From the NCBI RefSeq assembly GCF_000504285.1, contig NZ_KI632511.1:1051372-1115371 (forward strand): a stretch of 64,000 nucleotides of DNA, read 5' to 3'. Position numbers and translations under genes: made by a program. The notes beneath the pieces are model-generated. The model had not been told where the DNA came from, made no database searches, and saw nothing but the letters and a program-made list of their open reading frames with translations. Below are positions 26,981-35,833 of this stretch, in pieces; position 1 is the stretch's first letter, and every line of letters begins with the position of its first letter. The DNA is from Actinospica robiniae DSM 44927 (lineage in GTDB: Bacteria > Actinomycetota > Actinomycetes > Streptomycetales > Catenulisporaceae).

Positions 26981-28015
26981 ATGGACCTCTACTACCTGTC
27001 TCTCGGGGATCATCTGCCCGATCCGGCCACCGGCGTGCGCGCCGGGCAGGGTGAGCGGCTGCGCGAGATCCTCGAGGCCGCCGTGTACGCCGAGGCGCTG
27101 GGGTTCACCGGGGTCGGCGTCGGCGAGCACCACTTCCACGACTACATCGTCTCCGCGCCGGAGATCCTGCTGGCCGCCATCGCGGCGCGCACGACGCGGC
27201 TGCGGCTGGGCACGGCGGTCACGCTGCTCGCGCACGCCGATCCGGTCCGGGTGGCCGAGGAGCTGGCGATGCTCGACGCGCTCTCGGCCGGGCGGGCGCA
27301 GCTGTGCGTGGCCCGCGGCGTCTCGGCGCGCACCTGGGCCGCGTTCGGCTCGGACGACGAGGACGACGTGCGGGCCCGGCTCGAGACCAATCTCCGGCTG
27401 CTGCTTCGCCTGCTCGACGAGTCGGAGGTGCGGTGGTCCGGCAACACCCGGGCCCCGCTGGACGCGGTCACCATCCAGCCGCGGCCCTGCTCGGCCGCGC
27501 CCGAGCCGCGGGTCTGGCTTGGCGCCGGCTTCTCCCCGCGCTCCGCCGACCTCGCCGCCGAGCTCGGCCTGCCGCTGCTGCTTCCCAGCACCCTGCACCC
27601 GCCGCAGGTCCACCTGCCCGTCGTCGCGCGCTACCGGCAGACGCTCGCGCACCGCGGCGAGGGGCATCGGGCCCGGGTCGGGCTGCCCGTGCACGTCCAC
27701 GTCGCCGAGTCCGACGATCAAGCCGTGGCGCGCTGGACGCCCCACCTGCACACCTACGCAAGCTTCGCCGGAGAGCTGCGTGGCACCGGGAAGGGCACGC
27801 AGAGCATCGGCGACCTCCTCGAGGGTCCGGCGATCTGCGGCAGCCCGCGCACGGTGGCGACGCGGCTGGACAAGCTCGTCGCGGAGTTCGGCCTCGACGC
27901 GCTGTACGTGCTCATGGACATCGGCGCGATGCCGGCCGAGGACGTGCACGCGAGCATGCGCCTTTTCGCCGAGGAGGTCGTGCCGCTGCTCGCGGTCAGC
28001 TCGTCTGCGCCGTGA
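26981..28015 (+). CDS. luciferase-like (LLM class) flavin-dependent oxidoreductase
   Basis: 344 residues in a bacterial-luciferase TIM barrel: FTGVGVGEHHFHDYIVSAPE, RLRLGTAVTLLAHADPVRVAEELAMLDALSAGR (family signature) and CGSPRTVATRLDKL near the end. It uses reduced FMN or F420 for a monooxygenase or dehydrogenase step. It converges on the Hpg gene with a 20-bp overlap of 3' ends, and I place it as the left-hand tailoring gene of the cluster, perhaps hydroxylating the product. A 25-bp upstream element (26845-26869) has a near copy at 29374-29398. Confidence 0.8.
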   Translation: MDLYYLSLGDHLPDPATGVRAGQGERLREILEAAVYAEALGFTGVGVGEHHFHDYIVSAPEILLAAIAARTTRLRLGTAVTLLAHADPVRVAEELAMLDALSAGRAQLCVARGVSARTWAAFGSDDEDDVRARLETNLRLLLRLLDESEVRWSGNTRAPLDAVTIQPRPCSAAPEPRVWLGAGFSPRSADLAAELGLPLLLPSTLHPPQVHLPVVARYRQTLAHRGEGHRARVGLPVHVHVAESDDQAVARWTPHLHTYASFAGELRGTGKGTQSIGDLLEGPAICGSPRTVATRLDKLVAEFGLDALYVLMDIGAMPAEDVHASMRLFAEEVVPLLAVSSSAP

Positions 28016-30443
28016 CGAAGCGCGCGAGGCGGGCCACGCCCTCGCGGATCTGCTCCGGGGTCAGGGCGCTGAAGGACAGTCTCAGCTCCCGCTCTCCCCC
28101 GCCGTCCGGGTAGAAGTAGGCCATCGGGGTCCACAGCACGCCATAGCGTTCGGCCGAACGAGCGAGCGCGGCGTTGTCGGCGGCAAAAGGCACGCCCAGC
28201 TTCAGGAAGAAGCCCCCGCTCGGCTCGTTCCACGTCGGCGCGCCCGGGCCGGGTGGGAAGTGGGCGCGCAATTCGTTCAGCAGGAGGCGAAGATTCCCGC
28301 CGTAAAGCTCAGCGGCACGCTGATTGAGGGCGGAAAGCCTGCCGTCGCAGGCCAGCAGCATCCCGCCGACGGCGGCCTGGCTGAGGGTGGGGGTGTTGAC
28401 CGTGACCATGCTCTTGATCCGCGCCAGCTCCCCGGCCAGCAGGCCGGCGCCGTCCACAGGCTGGTCCGCGACGACGTAGCCGACGCGGGCGCCGGGGAAG
28501 ACGGACTTGGCGAAGCTTCCGATGTGTACCACGACGCGGTCGCGCGGGGCCCGGGCCATTTCGACGGCCTTCAGCGTCGGCAGCCGCTCCCCCGGGCTGA
28601 CCAGCCGGTACGGGCTGTCTTCGAGGATCGGCAGCGTGTGCTCGCGGGCGATCTCGAGCAGCCGCTCGCGGTCCGGCAGGCTCAGGGTGCTGCCGGAAGG
28701 GTTCGAGTGGTCGGGCACGAGGTAAAGGGCGCGCGGGCGCAGTCCCTCGCCGCGCGCTCGGGCGATTGCGTCGGCGACGTCGGCCGGATCAAGCCCCGCC
28801 GCCCGCTCGGGCACGGTGACGACGCGGATGTCGAGCAGTTTCGCAGCCCCGATGATCCCGACGTAGCACGGGGTGCACACGAGCAGGACGTCCTCGGGCT
28901 CTGCGAACAGCGCGCGCAGGGCCAGGATCATCCCTTCCTGCGCTCCGACGGTCACCACGATGGACTCGGGCGCCACGTCCATACCCTCATCAGCGCGCAG
29001 CGACTGGGCGATCAGGTCCCTGATGAGCCCGGCCGAGGAGCCGTACTGGTAGAGCGCGGTGCGCACGGCACGCGGAGTGCGGCCGGAGGCCTCAAGGTGC
29101 TCGAGGTAGCCGCGCATCGCGACGAAGACGTCCTCGACCTCGAAGAAGCCCTCATACGGCCGGCCGGGCGCGAACGAGACCGCGTCGGGGTGACGGTCGG
29201 TGATCTCGTTGAGGAACGCCATGGTCTCGAGGTTCGGATCGGACAGGCTGGCGTGCAGGGCGGAACGGCGCAGCGGGAGCGCCGGGGTCGAACGGGCGGA
29301 GGGCGCAGCGACAGCGGGAGCGGGGCCGGAGACGGGGATCGGCAGCGGACGCAGCTGCTGGGTGTCCACCAGAGTGTCGGGCCTGTTATCTACGGAGGGA
29401 AGGGTGTCGGCCACGCGTGCGACCCCGGCGAGCGTCATCGCGTCGCGCAAATCCTCTGTCAGCAGGGCCATGACGTCGCGTGCCCCGACGCTGCCGTCGA
29501 CGGCGAGGCCGTGCAGGACGGGCCGGCCCACCAGGACGCCGTCCGCGCCGAGAGCGAGGGCCGCGAGGACGTCGACGCCGCGGCGCACTCCCCCGTCGAG
29601 CAGCACCGGCACGCGGCGGGCGACAGCGGCCGCGACGGCAGGGAGCGCTTCGAGAGTGGCTGGGGCGCCGTCGAGCTGCCGGCCGCCGTGGTTGGACACG
29701 ATCACGCCGTCCGCGCCCGCCTCGACCGCACGGGCCGCGGCGCTCGCCGTCAGGATGCCCTTGAGCAGGATCGGCAGATCACTGATGGTCCGCAGCCAGT
29801 CCAGGACCGCCCAGTCCACGCCCGGATCGTGCGCCGCGCGCGCGTGCTCCGCCGGCGAGTCCGTGTCAGGCCCTTGAGTAAAATTCAGGTTCGCCGCTCG
29901 GATCGCCTGCGGCACGCGGAAGCCGTTGCGCAGGTCGCGAAGTCGGCGGCCGAGATGCGGCGCGTCGACGGTGAGGACGAACGCTTCGATCCCGGCGTCC
30001 TGGGCGTCGCGCACCAGGCGTTCGGTCACCGCCCGGTCGCGGAAGCAGTAGAGCTGCTGCCACAGCATCCCTCCCGCGTCCACGGCCGCCGCCTGGACCT
30101 CCTTGAACGTGCTGCTGGAGAAGGTGCTCAGGACCAGCGGCACGCCCGCCTCGCCCGCGGCGCGCACGGTGGCGGGCTCGGCGTCGGGGTGGACCAACGC
30201 GTGGTACGCGCACGGGGCCACCGCGATCGGCGCGGCCCAGGTGCGGCCGAGCACGCGCGTGGCCGTATCGGCCGCGCCCGCACCGGCCAGGACCCGCGGC
30301 AGGAGCCTGACCCGGTCGAAGGCGTCGAGGTTCGCCGCCAGGGTGCGCTCGTCCAGCGCTCCCCCGGCGACGAAGTCCCACACCTCGCGCGGCAGCCGGG
30401 CGCGGGCGGCGAGCTCGTAGTCGGCGAGGGTGAGCAGGCTCAC
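27996..30443 (-). CDS. 4-hydroxymandelate oxidase / 4-hydroxyphenylglycine aminotransferase fusion
   Basis: 815 residues from a GTG at 30443 that overlaps the upstream stop (GTGA). Residues 1-350 are an FMN-dependent alpha-hydroxyacid oxidase (Hmo type) with WQQLYCFRDR, LLKGILTASAA and the active-site VSNHGGRQLDGAPATLEALP. A roughly 35-residue Pro/Ala linker follows. Residues about 390-815 are a fold-type I PLP aminotransferase like HpgT, with VPDHSNPSGSTLS and the Lys in HIGSFAKSVFPGARVGY. Together with HmaS (41079) this completes Hpg synthesis: 4-hydroxymandelate to 4-hydroxybenzoylformate to Hpg, with tyrosine as the usual amino donor. Each half is full length, so this is a true fusion. 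Confidence 0.88.
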   Translation of the reverse strand: MSLLTLADYELAARARLPREVWDFVAGGALDERTLAANLDAFDRVRLLPRVLAGAGAADTATRVLGRTWAAPIAVAPCAYHALVHPDAEPATVRAAGEAGVPLVLSTFSSSTFKEVQAAAVDAGGMLWQQLYCFRDRAVTERLVRDAQDAGIEAFVLTVDAPHLGRRLRDLRNGFRVPQAIRAANLNFTQGPDTDSPAEHARAAHDPGVDWAVLDWLRTISDLPILLKGILTASAAARAVEAGADGVIVSNHGGRQLDGAPATLEALPAVAAAVARRVPVLLDGGVRRGVDVLAALALGADGVLVGRPVLHGLAVDGSVGARDVMALLTEDLRDAMTLAGVARVADTLPSVDNRPDTLVDTQQLRPLPIPVSGPAPAVAAPSARSTPALPLRRSALHASLSDPNLETMAFLNEITDRHPDAVSFAPGRPYEGFFEVEDVFVAMRGYLEHLEASGRTPRAVRTALYQYGSSAGLIRDLIAQSLRADEGMDVAPESIVVTVGAQEGMILALRALFAEPEDVLLVCTPCYVGIIGAAKLLDIRVVTVPERAAGLDPADVADAIARARGEGLRPRALYLVPDHSNPSGSTLSLPDRERLLEIAREHTLPILEDSPYRLVSPGERLPTLKAVEMARAPRDRVVVHIGSFAKSVFPGARVGYVVADQPVDGAGLLAGELARIKSMVTVNTPTLSQAAVGGMLLACDGRLSALNQRAAELYGGNLRLLLNELRAHFPPGPGAPTWNEPSGGFFLKLGVPFAADNAALARSAERYGVLWTPMAYFYPDGGGERELRLSFSALTPEQIREGVARLARFVTAQTS

Positions 30444-31414
30444 CGGTGGTCCGCCTCGGGCTCTTCCGCGTGCGCGGCGAACCAGTCGATCGTCATCCGC
30501 AGGCCCTTCTCCAGGTCCACCGACGGCTTCCAGTCCAGGACCGCGCCGGCCAGCGAGATGTCCGGGCGGCGCAGGCCCGGGTCGTCCACCGGCCGGTCGA
30601 TGAACGTGAGCGGCGAGGCCGAGCCGCACAGCTCCCGGATCACCCCGGCCAGCTCGGCGATGGTCAGCTCGGCCGGGTTGCCGAGGTTGATCGGCCCCGG
30701 GTAGCCGGCCCGCGCGGAGGCGAGGATGCCGGCCACGGTGTCGTCGACGTAGCACAGCGACCGGGTCTGCGAGCCGTCGCCGGCCACGGTCAGCGGCTCG
30801 CCGGCCCGCGCCTGGACGATGAAGGTCGGCACGGCCCGGCCGTCGCGGGCACGCATCCGCGGACCGTAGGTGTTGAACAGCCGCAGGATCACGGTGTCAG
30901 TGCCCTGGCTCGAGCGGTACGCCGCGGTGAGCGCCTCGGCGAAGCGCTTGGCCTCGTCGTAGGCGCTGCGCGGGCCGACCGGGTTGACGTTGCCCCAGTA
31001 CGACTCGATCTGCGGGTGGATCAGCGGATCGCCGTACACCTCGGAGGTCGAGGTCAGCACGAACCGGGCGTGCTTGCGGCGGGCGAGTTCGAGCACGTTG
31101 AAGGTGCCGAACGCGCCCGCGCGCAGCGTGGCCAGCGGATGGCGCAGGTAGTCCTGCGGCGAGGCGGGCGAGGCGAGGTGGAAGACGAAGTCGACCGGCC
31201 CGTCCACGTCGAAGGGTTCGCACACGTCGTGCCGGCGGAAGCTGAAGCGGGCGTCCTCGCGCCGGTCCGCCAGGTTGCGCGGCGAACCGGTCAACAGGTT
31301 GTCCAGGCACACGACGTCGGCGCCGGCCTCGCGCAGCCGGTCGCACAGGTGTGAGCCCACGAAACCGGCGCCCCCGGTCACCACTGCGCGGGCGCCGGCC
31401 AGTTCGGCGGTCAC
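30440..31414 (-). CDS. UDP-glucuronate decarboxylase (UDP-xylose synthase)-like SDR
   Basis: 324 residues, GTG start at 31414 overlapping the ABC ATPase stop. The Rossmann VTGGAGFVGSHLCDRLR is followed by VFHLASPASPQDYLRHP, TSTSEVYGDPLIHPQIESYW, GNVNPVGPRSAYDEAKR (catalytic YxxxK) and LRLFNTYGPRM. The STSEVYGDPL…HPQ…YWGNVNP block is the hallmark of UXS enzymes, which turn UDP-glucuronate into UDP-xylose. It probably supplies the sugar for the glycosyltransferase at 33143. Other extended-SDR activities such as 4,6-dehydratase or epimerase are less likely. Confidence 0.82.
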   Translation of the reverse strand: MTAELAGARAVVTGGAGFVGSHLCDRLREAGADVVCLDNLLTGSPRNLADRREDARFSFRRHDVCEPFDVDGPVDFVFHLASPASPQDYLRHPLATLRAGAFGTFNVLELARRKHARFVLTSTSEVYGDPLIHPQIESYWGNVNPVGPRSAYDEAKRFAEALTAAYRSSQGTDTVILRLFNTYGPRMRARDGRAVPTFIVQARAGEPLTVAGDGSQTRSLCYVDDTVAGILASARAGYPGPINLGNPAELTIAELAGVIRELCGSASPLTFIDRPVDDPGLRRPDISLAGAVLDWKPSVDLEKGLRMTIDWFAAHAEEPEADHR

Positions 31415-32367
31415 GACTCGCGCAGCGAGCGGCCGGTCTTGCTCAGGAACACGTCGTCGAGGGTGGGCCGGTGCAGCTCGATGGTGGCCATCTCGATGCC
31501 GGCGTCCCCGAGCGTGCGCATGATCCGCGGGATCGCCGTCTCGCCGGCGTCCACGGACAGCCGCAGCTCGCCGCCCTCGCGCACCTCGGCCGAGCTCAGG
31601 TACGGCTCGCCGGTCAGGATCTCGCGACCCTTCTCGGCCGCGTCGCCGAGCCCGACGGTCACCACGTCCCCGGAGATCTCCCGCTTGAGCGCGGTCGGGG
31701 TGCCCTCGGCGACGATCTCGCCGCCGTCGATGATGGCCACCCGGTCGCACAGCGCGTCAGCCTCGTCGAGGTAGTGCGTGGTGAGGAACACCGTCATCCC
31801 GGCCGCGCGCAGCCGGCGCACCTCCTCCCAGACCGTCGCACGGCTCTGCGGGTCGAGGTTCGCGGTCGGCTCGTCCAGGAACACCAGCTGCGGCCGGTGC
31901 ACCACGCCCAGGGCGATGTCGACGCGGCGGCGCTGGCCGCCGGAGTAGGTCTTGCACTTGCGGTCGGCGTACTCGGCGAGCTGGAAGGCCTCGATCGCCT
32001 CGACGGCGCGGGATTCGGCCTCGGACTTGGCGATCCCGTGCATCCGCGCCTGCAGGATCAGCTCCTCCCGGGCGGTGGCGTCGTCCCAGGTGCCGCCGCC
32101 CTGGGCGATGTAGCCGATCCGGCGGCGCACCACGGCCGGCTCGGCCAGCAGGTCCGCGCCCGCGATCACGGCCTCGCCGCCGTCGGGCGGGATCAGGGTG
32201 GCGAGCATGCGCAGGGTCGTGGTCTTCCCGGCGCCGTTGGGGCCGAGGAAGCCGAAGATCTCCCCGTCCGCGACCGTGAGGTCGAGGCCGGCCACGGCCG
32301 CCACAGAGCTGGTCTTGCGCCGGCGCCGGGTCTGGAAGGACTTGCGCAGGCCCTTGGTCTCGATCAT
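31411..32367 (-). CDS. ABC exporter ATPase, DrrA type
   Basis: 318 residues. Walker A GPNGAGKTTTLRMLATL, signature YSGGQRRRVDIALGVVHRP and Walker B LVFLDEPTANLDP, with VFLTTHYLDEADALCDR carrying the switch His. A C-terminal about 80-residue extension has the DrrA-family IELHRPTLDDVFLSKTGRSL. It pairs with the ABC-2 permease 14 bp upstream on the same strand. It likely exports the cluster product and gives self-resistance. Confidence 0.92.
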   Translation of the reverse strand: MIETKGLRKSFQTRRRRKTSSVAAVAGLDLTVADGEIFGFLGPNGAGKTTTLRMLATLIPPDGGEAVIAGADLLAEPAVVRRRIGYIAQGGGTWDDATAREELILQARMHGIAKSEAESRAVEAIEAFQLAEYADRKCKTYSGGQRRRVDIALGVVHRPQLVFLDEPTANLDPQSRATVWEEVRRLRAAGMTVFLTTHYLDEADALCDRVAIIDGGEIVAEGTPTALKREISGDVVTVGLGDAAEKGREILTGEPYLSSAEVREGGELRLSVDAGETAIPRIMRTLGDAGIEMATIELHRPTLDDVFLSKTGRSLRES

Positions 32368-32381
32368 CGATCTGCTCCCGT

Positions 32382-33146
32382 CTACCGGACCGAGCGGGCG
32401 AACTGCCGGGCGGACCAGACCAGGGCCAGGACCGCGAGGGCGAGCATCATGGTGAGGCTGTGCCAGATGGAGGAGTCGCCGGCCTGCCCGTGGAACAGGG
32501 CCCGCATGGCGGTGACCGACCAGCTGAAGGGGTTGCAGTCGGCGATGGCGCGCAGCCAGCCGGGGGCGAGCGCGATCGGCAGCAGCGTGCCGGAGAGCAG
32601 CATCAGCGGCTGCGCCACGTTGTTGATCACCTGGCCGAGCACGCCCGGGTTGTTCAGCCGCAGCGACATGCCGTAGGAGAAGGTGGCGCTGGTGAAGGCG
32701 ATCAGGGCGAGCAGCAGATAGCCGGTCAGCAGCTCCGGGATCCGGACGAACAGGCCGAGCGGCAGCGAGAGCACGATCAGGATCGCGGCCTGGATCACCA
32801 GGGTGACCACGTCCCGCAGCGCCCGGCCGAAGAGCAGGGCGAGGCGGCTGACCGGGGTGACCCGGGCGCGTTCGATGACGCCGGAGCCGATCTCGGCGAG
32901 CAGCCCGAACCCGGCGTACAGGCCGCCGGCCAGCGCGAGCGCGACCAGCATGCCGGGCACGTAGATCCGGTAGGCCTCGGTCATCGAGGTCGCGCCCATG
33001 GAGGCGAGCGCGGGCTTGAGCAGCGGGCCGAACAGCGCGAGGTAGACCACCGGCTGGGCCACGCCGAGGAAGAGCCACAACGGCGAGCGGATCATCAGCA
33101 GCGTGTGCCGCTGGAAGACCAGCCAGATGTCACGCAGTGTTTTCAC
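32382..33146 (-). CDS. ABC-2 type exporter permease, DrrB type
   Basis: 254 residues with six predicted membrane helices, e.g. LWLFLGVAQPVVYLALFGPLL, MLVALALAGGLYAGFGLL and TLVIQAAILIVLSLPLGL. The conserved ABC-2 loop VIERARVTPVSRLALLFGR and the NNVAQPLMLLSGTLLPIALAPGWL segment are DrrB hallmarks. The start overlaps the glycosyltransferase stop (ATGA). It works with the ATPase at 31411. Confidence 0.9.
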   Translation of the reverse strand: MKTLRDIWLVFQRHTLLMIRSPLWLFLGVAQPVVYLALFGPLLKPALASMGATSMTEAYRIYVPGMLVALALAGGLYAGFGLLAEIGSGVIERARVTPVSRLALLFGRALRDVVTLVIQAAILIVLSLPLGLFVRIPELLTGYLLLALIAFTSATFSYGMSLRLNNPGVLGQVINNVAQPLMLLSGTLLPIALAPGWLRAIADCNPFSWSVTAMRALFHGQAGDSSIWHSLTMMLALAVLALVWSARQFARSVR

Positions 33147-34336
33147 AGGGTCCTGCTTTCATGTCGTCCTCCTGCTCCGGCGAACACGCGGCCGGCGAGG
33201 TCTTCTAGGTGTCCGGCCGCCGCTTCGGCGCCGCCGGCCGCGCGCAGCGACGCTCCGGCGTGCTCGGCGGCGGCGCGGTATGACGGGTCGTCGAGCACGG
33301 CCGTCAGCGCGTCGCGCAGCCGCTGCGGGCGGGCCCGGGCGAACGAGACGCGGATGCCGGCGCCCGCGGCGGCGACCTGGTCGGCGTTGATCGGCTGGTC
33401 TCCCTTGATCGGGGCGATGACCAGCGGCACGCCGTGCACGAGCGCCTCGCAGACGGTGTTGAGCCCGCCGTGGCCGACGACCGCGTCCAGACGCGGCATC
33501 AGGTCCAGCACCGGCACCCGGGGCCGGACCAGGACGTGCGGGGGCGGGTCGGGGATCGTGCCGTCCGGCGCGACCACGATCGCCTGCACACGCTCGCCGA
33601 GCGGGCGCAGCGCCTCGATCATCCGGTCGTAGAAGGACCGGGCGATGTCCATCGAGAGCGTGCCCATGGTGACCAGGACGAGGCGGCGGCCGGGCTCGAG
33701 CCGGTCGAACGGGAAGTCCGGGTCCGGCGGGCGCGCGGCCAGGGCCGGGCCGACCAGTTCGGTGCGGGTCGGGGCGCCGTGGTCGCCGACGAGGGCGGCT
33801 CCGGTGAAGGCGATCAGCAGGTGCGGCGAGAAGCGCAGGTCGTGCGGCGGGAGGCCGGGCAGGCCGGCGCGGGTCCACATCGCGGCCATCAGCTCGCCGA
33901 TCCACGCCTCGACCTTCGGCAGGCTCGCGCGGTAGGGCCGGCCGAGCTCCATCGTGGTCGGGGCCAGCGACGCCCAGGGCAGCGCGTGGCGGTGCGCGGC
34001 GAGCCCTCCGGCCACCGCGTGCTGGTCCACCACGAGCAGGTCGGGACGGAACTCGGCGATCGCCGCCTCGATGCCGGGCAGCGTCGACTTGGCGTGCGGG
34101 ACGATGTAGCCCTCCCAGCGCGTCTTGGCCGCGGCCATGCCCTGCTCCGCCTGGCCACGGTGGGCGCGCAGCGGGATCGGGTGGACGGCGGCGTCGGCGC
34201 CGACGAGCGGCCGCAGGAAGGACTCGGAGCCCGCCCACACCACCTCGTGCCCGCGGGCCGTCACCGCGGCGGCTACGGCGGCGATCGGGTTGCCGTGGCC
34301 CGGCAGCGGGAGCGTGACGAACAGGAATCGGCTCAT
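33143..34336 (-). CDS. GT1-family glycosyltransferase
   Basis: 397 residues. N-terminal Rossmann LFVTLPLPGHGNPIAAVAAAV with the acceptor-activating His region, PDLLVVDQHAVAGGLAAH, then the C-terminal donor domain LVTMGTLSMDIARSFYDRMI, VVGHGGLNTVCEALVHGVPLV and GDQPINADQVAAAGAGI. This is a GT-B fold macrolide/flavonoid-type enzyme using a nucleotide sugar. UDP-xylose from the neighbouring UXS-like enzyme is the obvious donor; the Hpg phenol is a plausible acceptor (inference). Its start and stop overlap both neighbours by 4 bp. Confidence 0.88.
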   Translation of the reverse strand: MSRFLFVTLPLPGHGNPIAAVAAAVTARGHEVVWAGSESFLRPLVGADAAVHPIPLRAHRGQAEQGMAAAKTRWEGYIVPHAKSTLPGIEAAIAEFRPDLLVVDQHAVAGGLAAHRHALPWASLAPTTMELGRPYRASLPKVEAWIGELMAAMWTRAGLPGLPPHDLRFSPHLLIAFTGAALVGDHGAPTRTELVGPALAARPPDPDFPFDRLEPGRRLVLVTMGTLSMDIARSFYDRMIEALRPLGERVQAIVVAPDGTIPDPPPHVLVRPRVPVLDLMPRLDAVVGHGGLNTVCEALVHGVPLVIAPIKGDQPINADQVAAAGAGIRVSFARARPQRLRDALTAVLDDPSYRAAAEHAGASLRAAGGAEAAAGHLEDLAGRVFAGAGGRHESRTL

Positions 34337-34638
34337 GATTGCCCGGCCTTCTCGCCGACACCGGAACCGACCCGTTCCGCGACGTACTCGGCGACCTGAG
34401 CCAGCGTCAGCTCGATGAGGGGGTCGAGCTCGAGGTCTGCGACGTGCGCCGCCAGGTCCACGCGGGCGCCGTAGCGTTCGCGCAGGGCGGCCGCCAGCGC
34501 GGCGATCTCGATGCTGTCGAGGAAGAGGTCTCCGTCGAGGCGGGTGTGCGGGGTCAGCGCTGCGCGCCACGCCGGGTCCTCGCCGACGGCGGCGCACAGC
34601 AGGTCCGCTATCTCCTCGACGAGCGCGGGCGGGATCAC
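34333..34638 (-). CDS. acyl/peptidyl carrier protein
   Basis: 101 residues, GTG start overlapping the methyltransferase stop. A four-helix carrier with the phosphopantetheine Ser in DLFLDSIEIAAL (Ser42), then the LxxhVADLELDPLIELT helix typical of PCP-like carriers. It is one of four discrete carriers in the cluster; its place in the minus-strand operon, apart from the others, suggests it carries the Hpg unit or a tailoring intermediate. Confidence 0.85.
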   Translation of the reverse strand: MIPPALVEEIADLLCAAVGEDPAWRAALTPHTRLDGDLFLDSIEIAALAAALRERYGARVDLAAHVADLELDPLIELTLAQVAEYVAERVGSGVGEKAGQS

Positions 34639-35531
34639 GCCTGCGCGCCCGGCTTGGTGGCGCGCAGCGCGTCGTAGGTGATCACGCCGGTGTCGAAGCC
34701 CTTCTTCATGATCGGGCCGGCGTGGAAGTATCCGAGCACGTCGACACCGCGCTCGCGGGCCAGCTCCATCATCATGGTCTTGCTCTTGTCGAAGTGCCGG
34801 ATGAGGGCGAACTCCGGGTCCCAGGTGTGCGAGACGGCTGCGCTCCAGTCGACCGAGGCCACCTGCTCGAAGCCGGCCGCGGCGCACAGGCGCTCGTGCT
34901 CGGGGCGGGAGGAGAGGCTCGGCATCACCTGGTGGCGCAGCACCATCTTGACGGTGTCCTGCTCCTCGTCGGACAGCTCGCCGTCGCGCACCGACCAGGT
35001 GGCGACCGCGAGCGTGCCGCCGGGGCGCAGCAGGCGGAAAACCTCGGCGAAGAAGGCGGACCGATCCGCGATGTGCATCAGGCTCTCCATCGCCCAGACC
35101 ACGTCGAAGGAGGCGTCCGGGTAGCCGGTCGCCAGCGCGTCGAGTTGATGGAAGCGGGCCTGCTCGGCCAGCCCGGCCGCGTGCGCCTTCTCGGTGGCAC
35201 GGGCGGCCTGCGGCCCGCTGAGGGTGACCCCCTCGACCGTGCAGCCGAGCGCGGAGGCCAGGTAGAGGGCTGGGCCGCCGATCCCGCAGCCGAGGTCGAG
35301 CACGTGCGCGCCGGCCGGGATGCCGGCGTAGGCCACCAGTTCGCGCACGAGCCGGTCGGTGGCGCCGTGCCGCTGGGCGACGTCGGTGCCGGGCCGCTCG
35401 TGCGGATCCCAGTAGCCGTGGTGGACGTGCTCGCCCCAGAGCTCTTCGTAGAGATCGACGGTGGTGTCGTAGTACCGGGCCACCGCGGCGGTGATCCCGC
35501 CAGCGGACTCGGCTGCGAATGCAGCGCTCAT
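34635..35531 (-). CDS. SAM-dependent small-molecule methyltransferase
   Basis: 298 residues; first gene of the leftward operon. The N-terminal YYDTTVDLYEELWGEHVHHGYWD signature is shared with tocopherol/sarcosine/sugar O-methyltransferases of the UbiE class. Motif I is HVLDLGCGIGGPALYLAS, with FDVVWAMESLMHI and LLRPGGTLAVATW following. It could methylate the phenol, an amine or a carbon of the product. The start overlaps nothing upstream and faces the divergent promoter region. Confidence 0.85.
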   Translation of the reverse strand: MSAAFAAESAGGITAAVARYYDTTVDLYEELWGEHVHHGYWDPHERPGTDVAQRHGATDRLVRELVAYAGIPAGAHVLDLGCGIGGPALYLASALGCTVEGVTLSGPQAARATEKAHAAGLAEQARFHQLDALATGYPDASFDVVWAMESLMHIADRSAFFAEVFRLLRPGGTLAVATWSVRDGELSDEEQDTVKMVLRHQVMPSLSSRPEHERLCAAAGFEQVASVDWSAAVSHTWDPEFALIRHFDKSKTMMMELARERGVDVLGYFHAGPIMKKGFDTGVITYDALRATKPGAQA

Positions 35532-35833
35532 TTCAGGTCACGGCCTTTTCCGGGAAATGAAACTCAAGGGACCGAGAACGCAATCTTTGATGGTCGGTCA
35601 CGCTAGCTTCGGAGCGCTTTCTCGTCAACCGCATGTAAGTTTCATCGCCCCATACAGCGTTTTGCCATGTCTTTATCTGTGGGCGGGGGCGCTCGGAACA
35701 TCGGTTGCGCGCGGCCTCTTGACAGGCCGGGGCGGGAGCGCCGAAGGTTCGCGGTGGTGGAATTGCACATCTCAGCGAAAGTCATATCTGCGCGCTGACT
35801 TACGGACGTCTCGTGGAAAGGGCCCGGCGTTCG
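35532..35833. promoter_or_regulatory. divergent promoter region of the biosynthetic cluster
   Basis: About 300 bp between the two operons, AT-richer than the flanks (35620-35690). It contains an 8-bp inverted repeat, ATGAAACT at 35557-35564 and AGTTTCAT at 35638-35645, which could be an operator, as both operons start from here. No regulator gene lies in the cluster. Confidence 0.5.

Noticed and set aside
26973-30704. 1243-residue plus-strand open frame
   Set aside because: Antisense to the Hmo-HpgT fusion and out of frame with the luciferase-like gene; both have strong family motifs.
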